A stretch of 64,000 nt of DNA from Cupriavidus gilardii (GCF_008801915.1 NZ_VZOV01000001.1:1-64000), one strand, 5' to 3'; positions 51,576-62,344 are shown, numbered from the stretch's first letter. Program-made: numbers and translations. Notes: generated by a model not told the origin, from the letters alone.

Positions 51576-53855
51576 TCAAGCCTGCATGCCGTCCAGCACC
51601 TTGTCCAGCGTCAGCGGATAGCTGCGCAGCCGGATGCCGGTCGCGTTGAACACGGCGTTGGCCAGCGACGCTCCCGCCCCGCAGATGCCGAGCTCGCCGA
51701 CGCCCTTCGCCCCGAGCGGATTGGCCTTGTCGTCGTATTCGTCGAGAAACACCGCGTCGATGGCCGGGATGTCCGCGTGCGCCGGCACGTGGTAGCCGGC
51801 CAGGTCGCGGTTGACGAAGGCGCCATAGCGCGGGTCCACCATGGTCTCTTCCATCAGCGCCGCGCCGACGCCCCAGATCATGCCGCCGATCATCTGCGAG
51901 CGCGCCGTCTTCGGGTTCAGGATGCGGCCGGCCGCGAACACGCCGAGCATGCGCCGCAGCCGGATTTCGCCGCTATCGATGTCGACGCCGACCTCCGCGA
52001 AATGCGCGCCGTAGGCGTGCTGCGAGTAGGTCTGATATTCCGGGCCGCGCTGCACTTCGCCGATGACGCCGAGACCGTCCGGCATCGCACGGGCCAGCAG
52101 CGCGCCGACCGGCTCCGATCTGCCGCCGGCATGCAGGCGGCCGTCCGCCAGGCGAGCCTGCGCCGGGTCGGTGCCGAACAGCGGCGAGGCACGGTCGGCC
52201 GAGGCGACTTCCGCCAGCCGGCGGCACAACGCCGCGCAGGTATTGAACACCGCCGAGCCGGTGCTGGCCGCGCCCCACGAGCCGCCCGAGCCCGGCGTCG
52301 GCGGGAAGTCGCTGTCGCCCATCTCGACCTGCACCGCCTGCAACGGCAGCCCCAGCGATTGCGCCGCGATCTGCGTCAGGATCGTATAGGTGCCGGTGCC
52401 GATATCGGTCATCGACAGCCGCACGCGTGCGGTGGCATCGCGGTACAGCGTGACCTCGGCCTTCGACGCCTGCAGGTAGTTGGGCCGGATCGCCGCCGAC
52501 ATGCCGTAGCCGATCAGCCAGCGTCCATCGCGCATATTGCCCGGCGTCGTCGGCCGGCGCGACCAGCCGAAGCGCTCGGCGCCCTCGCGCATGCAAGCGA
52601 CCAGTCCGCGCGTGGAGAACGGAACGTTGCGCTCGGGATCGACACGGGGCTCGTTGCGGATGCGCAGCTCGATCGGGTCCATCCGCAGCGCATGCGCCAG
52701 CTCGTCGACCGCGCACTCCAGCGCCAGCGCGCCCGGGGCCTCGCCCGGCGCGCGCATGATGTCCGACGGCGGCAGGTCCAGCCGCACCAGCCGATGGCTG
52801 GTGCGCCGGTTCGGCGCCGCATACAGCGAGCGCGTAAAGGCCGCGGTCTGCTCGGCGAATTCGTCGTACATCGCGGTCTGCTCGATGACGTCGTGCGCCA
52901 GCGCCGTCATGCGGCCATCGCGGCCTGCGGCCAGGCGGATGCGCTGGCGCGTTTCGGTGCGATGGTTGGTGTTGGCGAACATCTGCTGCCGCGTCAGTGC
53001 GACCTTGACGGGCCGGCCCGTCATGCGCGCGCCGATCGCGGCCAGGATTGCGTCGGCATGGGTCGGCACCTTGGAGCCGAAGCCGCCGCCGACATGCTTG
53101 CATACGACGCGCACGTTCCCGGTCGGCAGATTCAGCGTGCGGGAGACCGCGATCCGGCAGGTGTCGACCATCTGCGTCGAGGTGTGGATCAGCAGCCGGT
53201 CGCCGGACCACTGCGCGATGGTGCCGTGCGGCTCCATCGGGTTCACGTGTTCGTACGGGGTCGTGTAGGTGGCATCGATCCGCACCGGCGCGGCGGCAAA
53301 CGCGGCATCGAAGTCGCCGACCGCGGTGTCGTGCGGCATGCCGGCATTGATGCCGTCCGGCACGTAGGCGTTGCGCAGCTCGGCCGTCATGTCGAACTTG
53401 CCGCCCCATTCCGGCGCGTAGCGGACCCGTACGCGCGCGGCAGCGTCGCGCGCGGCCTCAAACGAGTCGGCGATCACCAGCGCGACCGGCTGGCCGTAGT
53501 GGCGCACCTGGTCGCTGTCGAGCATCGGCTTGGGCCGCTCGAAGCGCCGCGCCACCTTGGGCGGACCATAGGGGGACTGGGCCGGCGCGTTGCGATGGGT
53601 GACGATCAGGATCACGCCGGGCATCTGCGCCGCATCCTCGGTATCGATGGCGGCGATGCGGCCGCGCGCGATCGTGCTTTCAACCAGATAGCCGTAGGCG
53701 AGCGGGCCATTGGGCACGTGATCGCAGGCGTAGACCGCCCGGCCCGTGACCTTGAGGCGCCCCTCGACCCGATCGACCGGCGCACCGATCCATTGCTGGC
53801 CGGCGTTCTGGCCCATGCTCCACGCCGTGTTCTGGCGCTGCTGAAGTTCATCCAT
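51576..53855 (-). CDS. aldehyde oxidoreductase molybdenum-binding subunit (PaoC-like)
   Basis: A 759-residue large subunit of the xanthine oxidase family. Molybdenum-pterin regions run from about 30 to 720. The active-site Glu is in [14 protein letters not shown] (about residue 725). It has no signal of its own but would travel with the Tat-exported iron-sulphur subunit in a PaoABC-type periplasmic complex that oxidises aromatic or other aldehydes. The start overlaps the paoB-like stop by 8 bases. No XdhC/PaoD chaperone gene is nearby, so insertion of the cofactor depends on a gene elsewhere. Confidence 0.87.
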   Translation of the reverse strand: MDELQQRQNTAWSMGQNAGQQWIGAPVDRVEGRLKVTGRAVYACDHVPNGPLAYGYLVESTIARGRIAAIDTEDAAQMPGVILIVTHRNAPAQSPYGPPKVARRFERPKPMLDSDQVRHYGQPVALVIADSFEAARDAAARVRVRYAPEWGGKFDMTAELRNAYVPDGINAGMPHDTAVGDFDAAFAAAPVRIDATYTTPYEHVNPMEPHGTIAQWSGDRLLIHTSTQMVDTCRIAVSRTLNLPTGNVRVVCKHVGGGFGSKVPTHADAILAAIGARMTGRPVKVALTRQQMFANTNHRTETRQRIRLAAGRDGRMTALAHDVIEQTAMYDEFAEQTAAFTRSLYAAPNRRTSHRLVRLDLPPSDIMRAPGEAPGALALECAVDELAHALRMDPIELRIRNEPRVDPERNVPFSTRGLVACMREGAERFGWSRRPTTPGNMRDGRWLIGYGMSAAIRPNYLQASKAEVTLYRDATARVRLSMTDIGTGTYTILTQIAAQSLGLPLQAVQVEMGDSDFPPTPGSGGSWGAASTGSAVFNTCAALCRRLAEVASADRASPLFGTDPAQARLADGRLHAGGRSEPVGALLARAMPDGLGVIGEVQRGPEYQTYSQHAYGAHFAEVGVDIDSGEIRLRRMLGVFAAGRILNPKTARSQMIGGMIWGVGAALMEETMVDPRYGAFVNRDLAGYHVPAHADIPAIDAVFLDEYDDKANPLGAKGVGELGICGAGASLANAVFNATGIRLRSYPLTLDKVLDGMQA

Positions 53856-54846
53856 GGTGGGCTCCGTCGCCTTGCGATGCCTGCGTCAGGCTGGCCTGCA
53901 ATACCCGCCTGGCCAGCGGAATCTTGAAGTCGTTGCCGCCGAAGCCGCGGGCGCCGGCCAGCGCCGCATCGGCGGCCCGGGCGAACAGCTGCGCCGACGG
54001 CGCCTTGCCGGTCAGCATGGCCTCGGCCTCCGGCACCCGCCAGGGCCGGTGCGCGATGCCGCCGAAGGCCGCGCGCACGTTCTGCAGGCGGCCGCCTTCG
54101 GCCTGCGCGATCAGTGCCACCGACACCAGCGCGAAAGCGAACGACGCGCGGTCGCGCACCTTGCGGTACGACTGCACGCCGGGCGGGGGCGGCGGCAGTA
54201 CGACTGCACCGATCAGCTCGCCGGGCGCCAGATCGGTTTCCAGATGCGGTGTCTGTCCCGGCGCGCGATAAAGCTGGTGGATCGGGATGACGCGCATGCG
54301 CCCATCGGGCTGCACGGTCTCGATGCGCGCGTCGAGCGCGCTGAGCGCGACCGCCATGTCGGATGGATGCACGGCGATGCAGGCCTCGCTGTGGCCGATC
54401 ACCGCATGCATGCGGTTGCTGCCGCGCAGCGCCGCGCAGCCCGAACCGGGCTGCCGCTTGTTGCACGGCATTGCCGTGTCATAGAAGTAGGGGCAGCGCG
54501 TGCGCTGCAGCAGGTTGCCGGCAGTGGTGGCCTTGTTGCGGATCTGCGCTGACGCGCCCGACAGCAGCGCGCGCGTCAGCAGCGGATAGCGTTCGCGCAC
54601 CAGCGGATGGGCCGCCAGATCGCTGTTGCGCACGGTCGCGCCGATGCGCAGCGTGCCGTCGGCACCGGCCTCGATGCGCTGCAGCGGCAGCGCATTGACG
54701 TCGACCAGCCGAGCCGGCCGCTCGATCTGCAGCTTCATCAGGTCCAGCAGATTGGTGCCGCCGGCGATGAAGCGCGCGTCGGGCTGCGACGCGGACGCGA
54801 TCGCGTCGCGCAGCGCCGTCGGGCGCTCGTAGCTGAATGGCATCAT
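53848..54846 (-). CDS. aldehyde oxidoreductase FAD-binding subunit (PaoB-like)
   Basis: A 332-residue FAD subunit (PCMH fold; [19 protein letters not shown] for [17 protein letters not shown]). An inserted Cys loop [20 protein letters not shown] (about 125-144), with another Cys near residue 163, is the [4Fe-4S]-binding loop found in PaoB and 4-hydroxybenzoyl-CoA reductase type enzymes. ATG 54846 overlaps the stop of the iron-sulphur subunit (ATGA). Confidence 0.87.
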   Translation of the reverse strand: MMPFSYERPTALRDAIASASQPDARFIAGGTNLLDLMKLQIERPARLVDVNALPLQRIEAGADGTLRIGATVRNSDLAAHPLVRERYPLLTRALLSGASAQIRNKATTAGNLLQRTRCPYFYDTAMPCNKRQPGSGCAALRGSNRMHAVIGHSEACIAVHPSDMAVALSALDARIETVQPDGRMRVIPIHQLYRAPGQTPHLETDLAPGELIGAVVLPPPPPGVQSYRKVRDRASFAFALVSVALIAQAEGGRLQNVRAAFGGIAHRPWRVPEAEAMLTGKAPSAQLFARAADAALAGARGFGGNDFKIPLARRVLQASLTQASQGDGAHHG

Positions 54847-55535
54847 CGCTGGCTCCCGGCCGCGCTGCGGATCGCGGCGACGATATTCGGATAGGCGCTG
54901 CAGCGGCACAGGTTGCCGCTCATGCGCTCGCGCACTTCGGCCTCGCTCAGGTCCTGCAGCGATACCGTGCGGGCGCCGCCCAGGTCGGCGCTGGCATGGC
55001 TGGGCACGCCGTCCGCGACCTCGCGCAGCATGCCGACCGCGGAGCAGATCTGCCCGGGCGTGCAGAAGCCGCACTGGAAGCCGTCGCGCGCGATGAAGGC
55101 GGCCTGCACCGGATGCAGTTGCCCGTTGCGCTCCAGCCCCTCGATCGTCGTGATCTCGTCCTGCTGGTGCATCACCGCCAGCGTCAGGCACGCGTTGATG
55201 CGCCGGCCGTTCAGCAGCACCGTGCAGGCGCCGCATTGCCCGTGGTCGCAGCCCTTTTTGGTGCCGGTCAGATGCAGCGACTCGCGCAGCGCATCGAGCA
55301 GCGAGGTGCGGACATCGAGCGCGAGCCGATGGCGTTTGCCGTTGACCGTCAGCGTGACCGGTGCGTTCGGGGTGCCGCCGGCAGCCGGCATCGGCTCGCT
55401 GGCGGCGGCGCCTGCCGTTTGCGCGCAGGACGGAGCGGCCGGCAATACCGTGATGCCGCCTGCGGCCACCGTGGTGCCGAGAAACGCGCGCCGGCTGAGC
55501 CGCGGCGTGCCTGTATCGTCGTTGCGATGTCTCAT
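54843..55535 (-). CDS. aldehyde oxidoreductase [2Fe-2S] subunit with Tat signal (PaoA-like)
   Basis: A 230-residue iron-sulphur subunit. A twin-arginine signal SRRAFLG at residues 14-20 directs the folded complex to the periplasm. The plant-type cluster is [15 protein letters not shown] with the third Cys in INAC; the second cluster is [10 protein letters not shown] and [12 protein letters not shown]. First gene of the three-gene unit and divergent from a LysR gene; the palindrome at 55747-55764 lies in the 366-bp gap. Confidence 0.9.
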   Translation of the reverse strand: MRHRNDDTGTPRLSRRAFLGTTVAAGGITVLPAAPSCAQTAGAAASEPMPAAGGTPNAPVTLTVNGKRHRLALDVRTSLLDALRESLHLTGTKKGCDHGQCGACTVLLNGRRINACLTLAVMHQQDEITTIEGLERNGQLHPVQAAFIARDGFQCGFCTPGQICSAVGMLREVADGVPSHASADLGGARTVSLQDLSEAEVRERMSGNLCRCSAYPNIVAAIRSAAGSQR

Positions 55536-55746
55536 CTGTGGGCTCCCGAGTCGAGGTGGCGGGGCGCGATGCTGGCGTCGATGGATCGGGGAGGAACCGG
55601 CACGGCAGCAGCGCGATCGGGCGCAGTTTGCGCAATCGCTCGAACGGCCGGTAGCCTCGGCGCGGTTGAAACCTCTTCAACCGAATGGCGGGGAACGAGG
55701 CGGGGCCTGGGGTTGGCGGCGATGGCGTCAGCGCATCGTCACGGCG

Positions 55747-55764
55747 CTGTCAGCGTGCTGACAG
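55747..55764. promoter_or_regulatory. perfect CTGTCAGC-GT-GCTGACAG palindrome, candidate LysR operator
   Basis: Eight-base arms are separated by two bases in the 366-bp divergent gap between the aldehyde oxidoreductase genes and the LysR gene. Further half-sites, GTCAGC at 55771 and CTGTCAGC at 55780, follow on the same side. The gap 55536-55901 holds no gene. The arms resemble half a LexA box but the CTGT-ACAG spacing is 10, not 8. Confidence 0.65.
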
Positions 55765-55901
55765 TTTCGGGTCAGCGGCCTGTCAGCGCGTTGCCGCGAT
55801 ACTGCAGCCAGGATGCCGCCGGGCGCGACGCGGGGGCGATCGAGCCCCACGCGGCGGGCGGCACTTGCCCCCAACTCGACCCGCACCGACAGGATGGCGC
55901 G

Positions 55902-56846
55902 ATGGACCGCTTGCGAGCGCTGACCGTATTCGTGCGCGTGGCCCAGGCCCGCAGCTTCAGCCAGGGCGCGCGCGAACTGGGCATGACGCCGCAGGCCGCC
56001 AGCAAGCAGGTGATGCTGCTGGAACGGATGCTCGGCGTGCGGCTGCTGCACCGTACCACGCAGAAGGTCGGGCTGACCCGCGAAGGCGAGTTGCTGCTGG
56101 CGCAGTGCCAGCGCCCCGTCGAATCGCTCGAGGTGGCGCTGCGCCATATCGATGGCGACCGCGAGCAGGTGGCGGGCGTGGTGCGCGTCGCGGCGCCGTA
56201 TTCGCTGGCGCGCAGCTATGTCGCGCCCGCGGTCGGCGAATTCGTGCAGGCCTATCCCGACGTCGCGGTCGAACTGATGGTTGGCGACCATCTGACCGAC
56301 GTGATCGAGCAGGGCATCGATATCGGGCTGCGCACCGGCACGCTGCCCGACAGTTCGCTGGTCGCGCGGCGCATCGCGCCGCTGCAGCTGATCGTCTGCG
56401 CGGCGCCGGCCTATCTGGAACGGCACGGTGTGCCGAAGCGCATCGCCGAGCTGGAGCGGCATCGCTGCACCAGCTTCCTGCATCCGCGCACGGGCAAGGT
56501 GTTTCCCTGGGAATTCCTGGTCGATGGGGCGATCGAGACGCGCATCTTCGCGCCGTTCGTCGCGACCAACGATGTCGATGCCGAGGTCGAGGCGGTGGCC
56601 AGCGGCGCCGCGATCGGGCAGTTCTTCCAGTATGCGGTGGCGCAGCATCTGCGCGCCGGGCGGCTGGTGCCGGTCCTGCCGCAGCATGTCACCGAGCGCT
56701 ACGGCGTGTTCCTGTACATGCCGGCACGGGCGCATGTGCCCCGGCGCAACCGCCTGCTGGCGGATTTTCTGGTGCAGACGCTGGCCGGACATCAGGATTT
56801 CCGGCGGCTTGCGCTGGAGATTCCGCCCTTGCGGCGGCGCGCCTGA
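55902..56846 (+). CDS. LysR-family regulator beside the aldehyde oxidoreductase genes
   Basis: A 314-residue regulator. The winged helix is residues 3-60 (RSFSQGARELGMTPQAASKQV) and the effector domain about 90-300 (VAAPYSLARSYVAPAVGEF). It is of the CrgA/DmlR-like type. ATG 55902 opens the family start MDRLRALTVFVRV. Divergent placement and the palindrome in between suggest control of the paoABC-like genes. Confidence 0.88.
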   Translation: MDRLRALTVFVRVAQARSFSQGARELGMTPQAASKQVMLLERMLGVRLLHRTTQKVGLTREGELLLAQCQRPVESLEVALRHIDGDREQVAGVVRVAAPYSLARSYVAPAVGEFVQAYPDVAVELMVGDHLTDVIEQGIDIGLRTGTLPDSSLVARRIAPLQLIVCAAPAYLERHGVPKRIAELERHRCTSFLHPRTGKVFPWEFLVDGAIETRIFAPFVATNDVDAEVEAVASGAAIGQFFQYAVAQHLRAGRLVPVLPQHVTERYGVFLYMPARAHVPRRNRLLADFLVQTLAGHQDFRRLALEIPPLRRRA

Positions 56847-56882
56847 ACGACGCGCCGCCGCGGTTGCACTACGCGGCTGGCC

Positions 56883-58319
56883 TTACGACGCCGGACAAGG
56901 CAGTGCCGCCGCGATCTGCGGCCGGCCTTGGGCGATGGCCGGCGAATCGTCCGCGCCCACCGTGTTGTCGGTGAACCGGCAGCCGTAATCCGGCCGCGCC
57001 ACCGTGGCCGCGTCGAGCACGTCGTCGCCCGCGGGTCTCGGGCCGCCCTGATCCCACTGCACCATCGCGTCGAACGCCGCCTTCTGCTCGGCCACGGTGA
57101 AGTCGCAATGGCTGACGCCGCGGATCGCCCGCTGCACCAGCCACTGCGCGGTGCCCTGCGCATCGGCCCGCCGCTTGTAGATCTGCTGCATGCTGAACGG
57201 CACGTACATGTCGCCGAGCGTATGCAGCGTGACGACCGGCACGTTGATGCGCGCGTTGGCCTTCGGGATCCAGCGCAGTCCGTCGCGCCGCAGGCGATTG
57301 GCCTCGGGGTCGGCCCGGGCGCGCAGGATGGTGTCGTTCAGCGTGGTCTCCTCGGCGGACAGCGCCGGATCGCTGTCGAGCTGATACACGATGCTGGTGG
57401 TCGACACGCCGTTGCGGTTCAGGATGCCGTTGATGGTGCCGTCGCCGCCGAACGTGCCCCACACCGTGTTCTGCACCGGGCCGGCAAAGCCCTGATCGAA
57501 CATGGGGCGGGCGCCGCCGGTCAGGTTCTGCACGATCGCCTTGACCTTGTCGCCCTGCGCGGTGGTCGCGCTCGGGAACGTGGTGAACAGCGCGTCGCGT
57601 ACCGCCGGTGCGATCTCGGCCCAGTTGGTCACCGGCCACGCCGTCGCCGGACGCCCCGCATACTGCTGCGCCGCCAGCTGATAGGCCGCGAAGTAGTCGA
57701 ACAGTTCGGTGTCGCCCATCACGCCGCACATCGGCACCGCGCCGTGATAGCGGACCTTGTTGTTGGCGGTATCGAGCGTTTCCTGGTCGACGGCCGCGGC
57801 GGCGATATGGCCGCCCATCGAGTGGCCGACGATGTAGATGCGGCTGGGCGGCGCGAGCGGGCGCCGGTTCTGCGCGGCGATCTGCACGAAGGCCAGCGCC
57901 AGCGCATTGGTGTCCTCGACGCCGGCGCGCACGTCGTAGTAGTTCTTGCTGTAGCTTGACGCCGCCCACGCATAGCCGGCCTCGATCAGATGGCGGCGGA
58001 TGCTCGGCGTGGTGACGCCCAGTGCCGCGCCGGTGCCGGCATAGCCGTGCGCGTACATCACCAGCTTGCCGTTCCACTGCTTCGGAACCTCGATCCGATA
58101 GCCGGAGCCCTTCAGCGTGCCGGTCCAGCGGTCGGTCTCCGGGGCGTTGGGCAGTGCCTCGAAGGCGAGGGCGGCTTCGTTGACGGTGAAGGTGCGGCTG
58201 TCCTGGGCGCGGGTCTCTTCCGGCTGGCGCGGGGGATCGTCGTCGTCCCCGCCGCAGCCGGCGAGCGGCAATGCGGCGGCCAACGCCAGCGCCAGGGCGG
58301 CGCGCGTGGTGAGCTGCAT
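56883..58319 (-). CDS. secreted lipoprotein alpha/beta hydrolase
   Basis: A 478-residue exported hydrolase. A lipoprotein signal ends in LPLAGC with Cys22, followed by an Asp-rich linker (GGDDDDPP). The nucleophile elbow GHSMGG has Ser167. A later LHTLGDMYVPF (about residue 378) and a His in VSHCDF (about 418) are candidates for the acid and base. The mature protein is larger than simple lipases and may have a lid insertion. It could be an esterase or polyester depolymerase; no substrate can be named. Confidence 0.78.
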   Translation of the reverse strand: MQLTTRAALALALAAALPLAGCGGDDDDPPRQPEETRAQDSRTFTVNEAALAFEALPNAPETDRWTGTLKGSGYRIEVPKQWNGKLVMYAHGYAGTGAALGVTTPSIRRHLIEAGYAWAASSYSKNYYDVRAGVEDTNALALAFVQIAAQNRRPLAPPSRIYIVGHSMGGHIAAAAVDQETLDTANNKVRYHGAVPMCGVMGDTELFDYFAAYQLAAQQYAGRPATAWPVTNWAEIAPAVRDALFTTFPSATTAQGDKVKAIVQNLTGGARPMFDQGFAGPVQNTVWGTFGGDGTINGILNRNGVSTTSIVYQLDSDPALSAEETTLNDTILRARADPEANRLRRDGLRWIPKANARINVPVVTLHTLGDMYVPFSMQQIYKRRADAQGTAQWLVQRAIRGVSHCDFTVAEQKAAFDAMVQWDQGGPRPAGDDVLDAATVARPDYGCRFTDNTVGADDSPAIAQGRPQIAAALPCPAS

Positions 58320-58540
58320 GGTTGTCTCCTCGTTATCTCGTTGTCGATTTCGGGAGGCCTTCGCCTTCATGCCGCACTGCCACATCGCTTCGTCACGAAA
58401 ACGAACGACCGTGCACGAAGTCTAAAGACGAGGAGACAAAAAGTAAAAGAAAAGCCGCCCGATGTTTCGCGTAGCGAAATCAACGCCGGCGGCTTGGTCG
58501 TCGCCGCGGAAGCGCGGACGACGGTGAAAGATGCAGCTGT

Positions 58541-59245
58541 TCAGCCGCGCTTCGGAATTTCGAGGCCGCGGATCACCGCCGGCCGCGCGACAAAGGCGTC
58601 GAGCACGCGTTGCACCTGCGGGAAATCGTCGAAGCCGACGAGCTCGCGGGCCTCGTAGAAACCGATCAGGTTGCGGATCCACGGGAAGGTCGCGACATCG
58701 GCGATGGTGTACTGGTCCCCCATGATCCAGTCGCGGCCCGCCAGATGTTTGTCGAGCACGCCCAGCAGGCGCCGGGATTCGGCGACGTAGCGGTCGCGCG
58801 GGCGCTTGTCCTCGTATTCCCGGCCGGCGAACTTGTGGAAGAAGCCGAGCTGGCCAAACATCGGGCCGACGCCGCCCATCTGGAACATCACCCACTGGAT
58901 GGTCTGGTAGCGCGCCGCTGGATCGGCGGGCAGCAGCTTGCCGGTCTTCTCGGCCAGGTACAGCAGGATCGCGCCGGATTCGAACAGGGCCAGCGGCTTG
59001 CCGCCCGGGCCGTCCGGATCGAGGATGGCCGGAATCTTGTTGTTCGGATTCAGCGACAGGAATTCCGGCGACAGTTGATCGTCGGTGTCGAATCGCACCA
59101 GGTGCGGCTCGTAGGGGAGCCCGATTTCCTCCAGCATGATCGACGCCTTGACGCCGTTGGGCGTCGGCAGCGAATAGAGCTGCAGCCGGTCGGGATGTTG
59201 GGCGGGCCATTTACGGGTGATCGGGTATGCGGAAAGATCGGGCAT
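58541..59245 (-). CDS. glutathione S-transferase (Nu class/YfcG-like)
   Basis: A 234-residue cytosolic GST. The thioredoxin-like N-domain contains LYSLPTPNGVKASIMLEEIG with the Asn/Thr pair typical of the Nu class, and PNNKIPAILDPDGPGGKPLALFESGAIL for glutathione binding. The helical C-domain (about 100-230) contains WIMGDQYTIADVATFPWI. It probably acts as a disulphide-bond reductase or in detoxification. ATG 59245 fits the family start. Confidence 0.9.
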   Translation of the reverse strand: MPDLSAYPITRKWPAQHPDRLQLYSLPTPNGVKASIMLEEIGLPYEPHLVRFDTDDQLSPEFLSLNPNNKIPAILDPDGPGGKPLALFESGAILLYLAEKTGKLLPADPAARYQTIQWVMFQMGGVGPMFGQLGFFHKFAGREYEDKRPRDRYVAESRRLLGVLDKHLAGRDWIMGDQYTIADVATFPWIRNLIGFYEARELVGFDDFPQVQRVLDAFVARPAVIRGLEIPKRG

Positions 59246-59482
59246 GGTTCCTTGGGTTGGGCTTGAGCCTGGGCTGGACAGGGCGCTCGCCGCCACGGCG
59301 GGCACACGCGATCATAAGCGCATTGGCGGCCGGGCGCCGGGGCGGCGCCTGGCGCGGACGTCGGCGGATCGTCGGTCTGGGCCGCCGGCCGTTTTGGTAC
59401 GATGCACGCTTCCCGAATCCGCAGTACTCCGTGTGAAGCGTCTTTCCCTACTCAGCGCCGGCCATGCCGGCGAGCGCGCGCC

Positions 59483-62278
59483 ATGATGCGCGACCGTCTG
59501 CGCAGCACCCTCGCCGACTGGCGTGCGCGGCTGCGCCGGCCCACCGGCCGCCAGATCGCCTGGGGCGTGGCCGCGGTGCCCGTCCTCTTTCTCGCCTATA
59601 CGCTGGTGCTGGTGCCGTTCACGCCCGGCATCAGCGATATCCGCAAGGCCAAATCGGAACGGCCGGCCCAGGTGCTGTCGGCCGACGGCAAGCTGCTGGC
59701 CGAGTTCAAGCGCGCGAACCGCGACTGGGTGCCGCTGGACAAGATCTCGCCCAACGTGGTGGCGGCCTTGATCTCGACCGAGGACCACCGCTTCTACGAG
59801 CATTTCGGCCTGGACTGGCGGCGTACCGCGGCGGCGGCCTGGTACACGTTGTCCGGCGACCGGCAGGGCGGCTCGACGCTGACCCAGCAGCTGGCGCGCA
59901 ATCTGTATCCGGAGGAGATCGGCCGCGCGGCCAGCGTGACGCGCAAGATCAAGGAAGCGATCACCGCGCTGAAGATCGAGGCGCTGTATTCGAAGGACGA
60001 GATTCTCGAGACCTATCTGAATACGGTGCCGTTCCTGTACAACGCGACCGGCATCGAGATGGCGGCGCGCACCTATTTCGACAAGCCGGCCGACCGCCTC
60101 GACGTACTCGAGAGCGCGACGCTGGTCGGCATGCTGAAAGGCACCAGCTACTACAACCCGGTGCTCAATCCCGAGCGCGCGGTCGAGCGCCGCAATACCG
60201 TGCTGGCGCAGATGGTCAAGCGCGGCAAGCTCAAGAGCGCGCAGTTCGAGGCGCTGAAGAAGCGCCCGCTGCGGATCGACTTCGAACGGCAGACGCCGGA
60301 GGAGGGGCCGGCGCCGCATTTCGCGCAGCAGCTGCGCAAGTGGCTGATCGACTGGGCCGACCGCAACGACTACAACATCTACACCGACGGACTGGTCGTC
60401 CATACGACCATCGACTCGCGGCTGCAGGCGATGGCCAACCAGGCGGTGGCGCGCCAGGGGGCGCGGCTGCAGGGCATCGCCGATGCCGCGTGGTCCCCGC
60501 GCGGCGGCTGGAGCGCGAACCGCGCGCTGGTCGAGGCCTTCATGCGCGAGACCGCCCAGTACCGGGCCGCGCGCGAGGCGGGTCTGAGCGATGCCGATGC
60601 GCTGGCGCAGCTGCGCAAGGACGGCGACGCGATGCGCAAGCTGCACGAGCAGAAGACGCGCATCCAGGCCGGCTTTCTTGCGCTGGATCCGCGCAGCGGC
60701 GAGATCCGCGCGTGGGTCGGCAGCCGCGACTTCGCCGACGATGCCTTCGACCACGTGCAGCAGGCGCGCCGCCAGCCCGGCTCGACCTTCAAGCCCTTCG
60801 TCTATGGCGCTGCCTTTGCGCAGGGCATCGGCCCGGACACGACGTTGCGCGACGAGGCGGTGGAGATCCGGCTGGCCGGCGGCGAGGTCTGGCGCCCGAC
60901 CGACGGCGGTCCGCCGAGCGGGCGCGACCTGACGCTGCGCGACGGCCTCGTCTATTCGAAGAACACCATCACCGCGCAGCTGATGCAGCAGGTGGGCCCC
61001 GTGCGCGTGGCCAATCTGGCGCGGGCCATGGGCGTGCGGCAGAGCCGGCTCGATACCGTGCCGTCGCTGGCGTTGGGCACCAGTCCCGTGACGCTGAAGG
61101 AAATGGTCGCGGCTTACGGCACCATCGCCAACGGCGGCGCCTATCTGCAGCCGACCATGGTGACCCGCATCGAGGACCGCGACGGCCATCTGCTGGAGTC
61201 CTTCCGCCCGGCTTCGCCGGAGCGCGTGTTGCCGCCCGCCGTCGCCTACACGCTGCTCGATGTGATGCGCGATGTGGTCGATCGCGGCACCGGTGCCAGC
61301 ATCCGCAGCCGCTATGGCATCCGTGCCGACGTCGCCGGCAAGACCGGCACCACGCAGGACAACGCCGATGGCTGGTTCATCCTGATGCATCCGCAACTGG
61401 TGGCCGGCGCCTGGGTCGGCTTCAACGACGCGCGCGTGACGCTGCGCAGCGACTACTGGGGCCAGGGCGCGCACAGCGCGCTGCCGATCGTCGGCGACGT
61501 GGTGAGCCGCGCCTTGCGAACGCGGACCATCGACCAGCGCGTGCGCTTCGAGAACCAGCAGCAGCCCGGCATGCTGGATCCTTGGCTCAAGTCGGTGGAA
61601 GGCTGGTGGGCGCGCACCTTCGGCCCCGCGTCGGAGCCCGAGGCGGCGGCCGAGGTCCACGTCGCGCCGGCACCGGCGGCGCGGCACGAGCCACCGGCCG
61701 ACAGCGGCATGGCGTCCGAGCCCGAGGTCCTGGACCAGGCCGAGCCGGTACCGGTGCCGACCGATCCGCAGGCATCGGCGCCGTTCGGGGAACCGGTGCC
61801 CGGGTCCGGCCAGCCGGCATCGGCCGCGGCAGCGCCTGGGGCGATCAACGGAACGAACGGTGCGGCTGGCGCGGCCGGCACCAATGCGGGGCCGAATCCG
61901 GGGGGCTACCCGGGCATCTATCCGGGAGCGGCTGTCGGTACGGGCACCGGCGCGGGCACTGGCAGCGGCACTGGCACCGGCACTGGTACCGGCACTGGTA
62001 CCGGCACTGGTACCGGCACCGGCACTGGTACCGGCAACCCCGCGCCGCCCGCGGTGCAGGGCAATGGCGCCGCGCAAGGCGCGGCCAACGGAGCGGCCGG
62101 GGCACGGCCATCGGCAACGTCGCCCACGCCGTCTGTTGCGCCGCTGCCGCAAGCGGCACCGCCCGCCGCGCCGTCGGCCCCGCCATCCACGCCGGCCGCA
62201 CCGCCGGCCCCGGTTCCAACACCGGCCCCGGCACCGCCGGCTACCAACGGCACGGCGAGCCCCAATGCCCCCGGCTGA
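59483..62278 (+). CDS. class A penicillin-binding protein (PBP1-type)
   Basis: A 931-residue bifunctional peptidoglycan synthase anchored by one N-terminal span (about 24-46). The GT51 glycosyltransferase domain carries ISTEDHRFYEHFG with Glu100 and GGSTLTQQLARN. The transpeptidase has STFK at 434-437, SKN at 492-494 and KTGT at 620-623. From about residue 700 on, the tail is low-complexity (Pro, Ala, Gly, Thr) with a (Gly-Thr)n run, unusual for the family. ATG 59483 is chosen; the frame extends upstream to 59402. Confidence 0.92.
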   Translation: MMRDRLRSTLADWRARLRRPTGRQIAWGVAAVPVLFLAYTLVLVPFTPGISDIRKAKSERPAQVLSADGKLLAEFKRANRDWVPLDKISPNVVAALISTEDHRFYEHFGLDWRRTAAAAWYTLSGDRQGGSTLTQQLARNLYPEEIGRAASVTRKIKEAITALKIEALYSKDEILETYLNTVPFLYNATGIEMAARTYFDKPADRLDVLESATLVGMLKGTSYYNPVLNPERAVERRNTVLAQMVKRGKLKSAQFEALKKRPLRIDFERQTPEEGPAPHFAQQLRKWLIDWADRNDYNIYTDGLVVHTTIDSRLQAMANQAVARQGARLQGIADAAWSPRGGWSANRALVEAFMRETAQYRAAREAGLSDADALAQLRKDGDAMRKLHEQKTRIQAGFLALDPRSGEIRAWVGSRDFADDAFDHVQQARRQPGSTFKPFVYGAAFAQGIGPDTTLRDEAVEIRLAGGEVWRPTDGGPPSGRDLTLRDGLVYSKNTITAQLMQQVGPVRVANLARAMGVRQSRLDTVPSLALGTSPVTLKEMVAAYGTIANGGAYLQPTMVTRIEDRDGHLLESFRPASPERVLPPAVAYTLLDVMRDVVDRGTGASIRSRYGIRADVAGKTGTTQDNADGWFILMHPQLVAGAWVGFNDARVTLRSDYWGQGAHSALPIVGDVVSRALRTRTIDQRVRFENQQQPGMLDPWLKSVEGWWARTFGPASEPEAAAEVHVAPAPAARHEPPADSGMASEPEVLDQAEPVPVPTDPQASAPFGEPVPGSGQPASAAAAPGAINGTNGAAGAAGTNAGPNPGGYPGIYPGAAVGTGTGAGTGSGTGTGTGTGTGTGTGTGTGTGTGNPAPPAVQGNGAAQGAANGAAGARPSATSPTPSVAPLPQAAPPAAPSAPPSTPAAPPAPVPTPAPAPPATNGTASPNAPG
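61937..62032 (+). repeat. in-frame 6-bp Gly-Thr microsatellite in the PBP gene
   Basis: Sixteen six-base units encode (Gly-Thr)n, with two interruptions (Gly-Ala and Gly-Ser) near the start. Many units alternate as GGCACTGGTACC. Six-base units keep the frame on slippage, so the tail length may vary between strains. Confidence 0.85.
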
Positions 62279-62344
62279 CCGCGGTAGTCGCCGCAGTGCC
62301 CCATGCGCTATGCTTGCGCGATTTGGTGAGGATAGGCGCGCACA

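Noticed and set aside
55747..55764. LexA box at the pao-LysR gap
   Set aside because: It has CTGT and ACAG ends but the spacing is 10 rather than 8, and the arms extend to CTGTCAGC/GCTGACAG, so another regulator is more likely.
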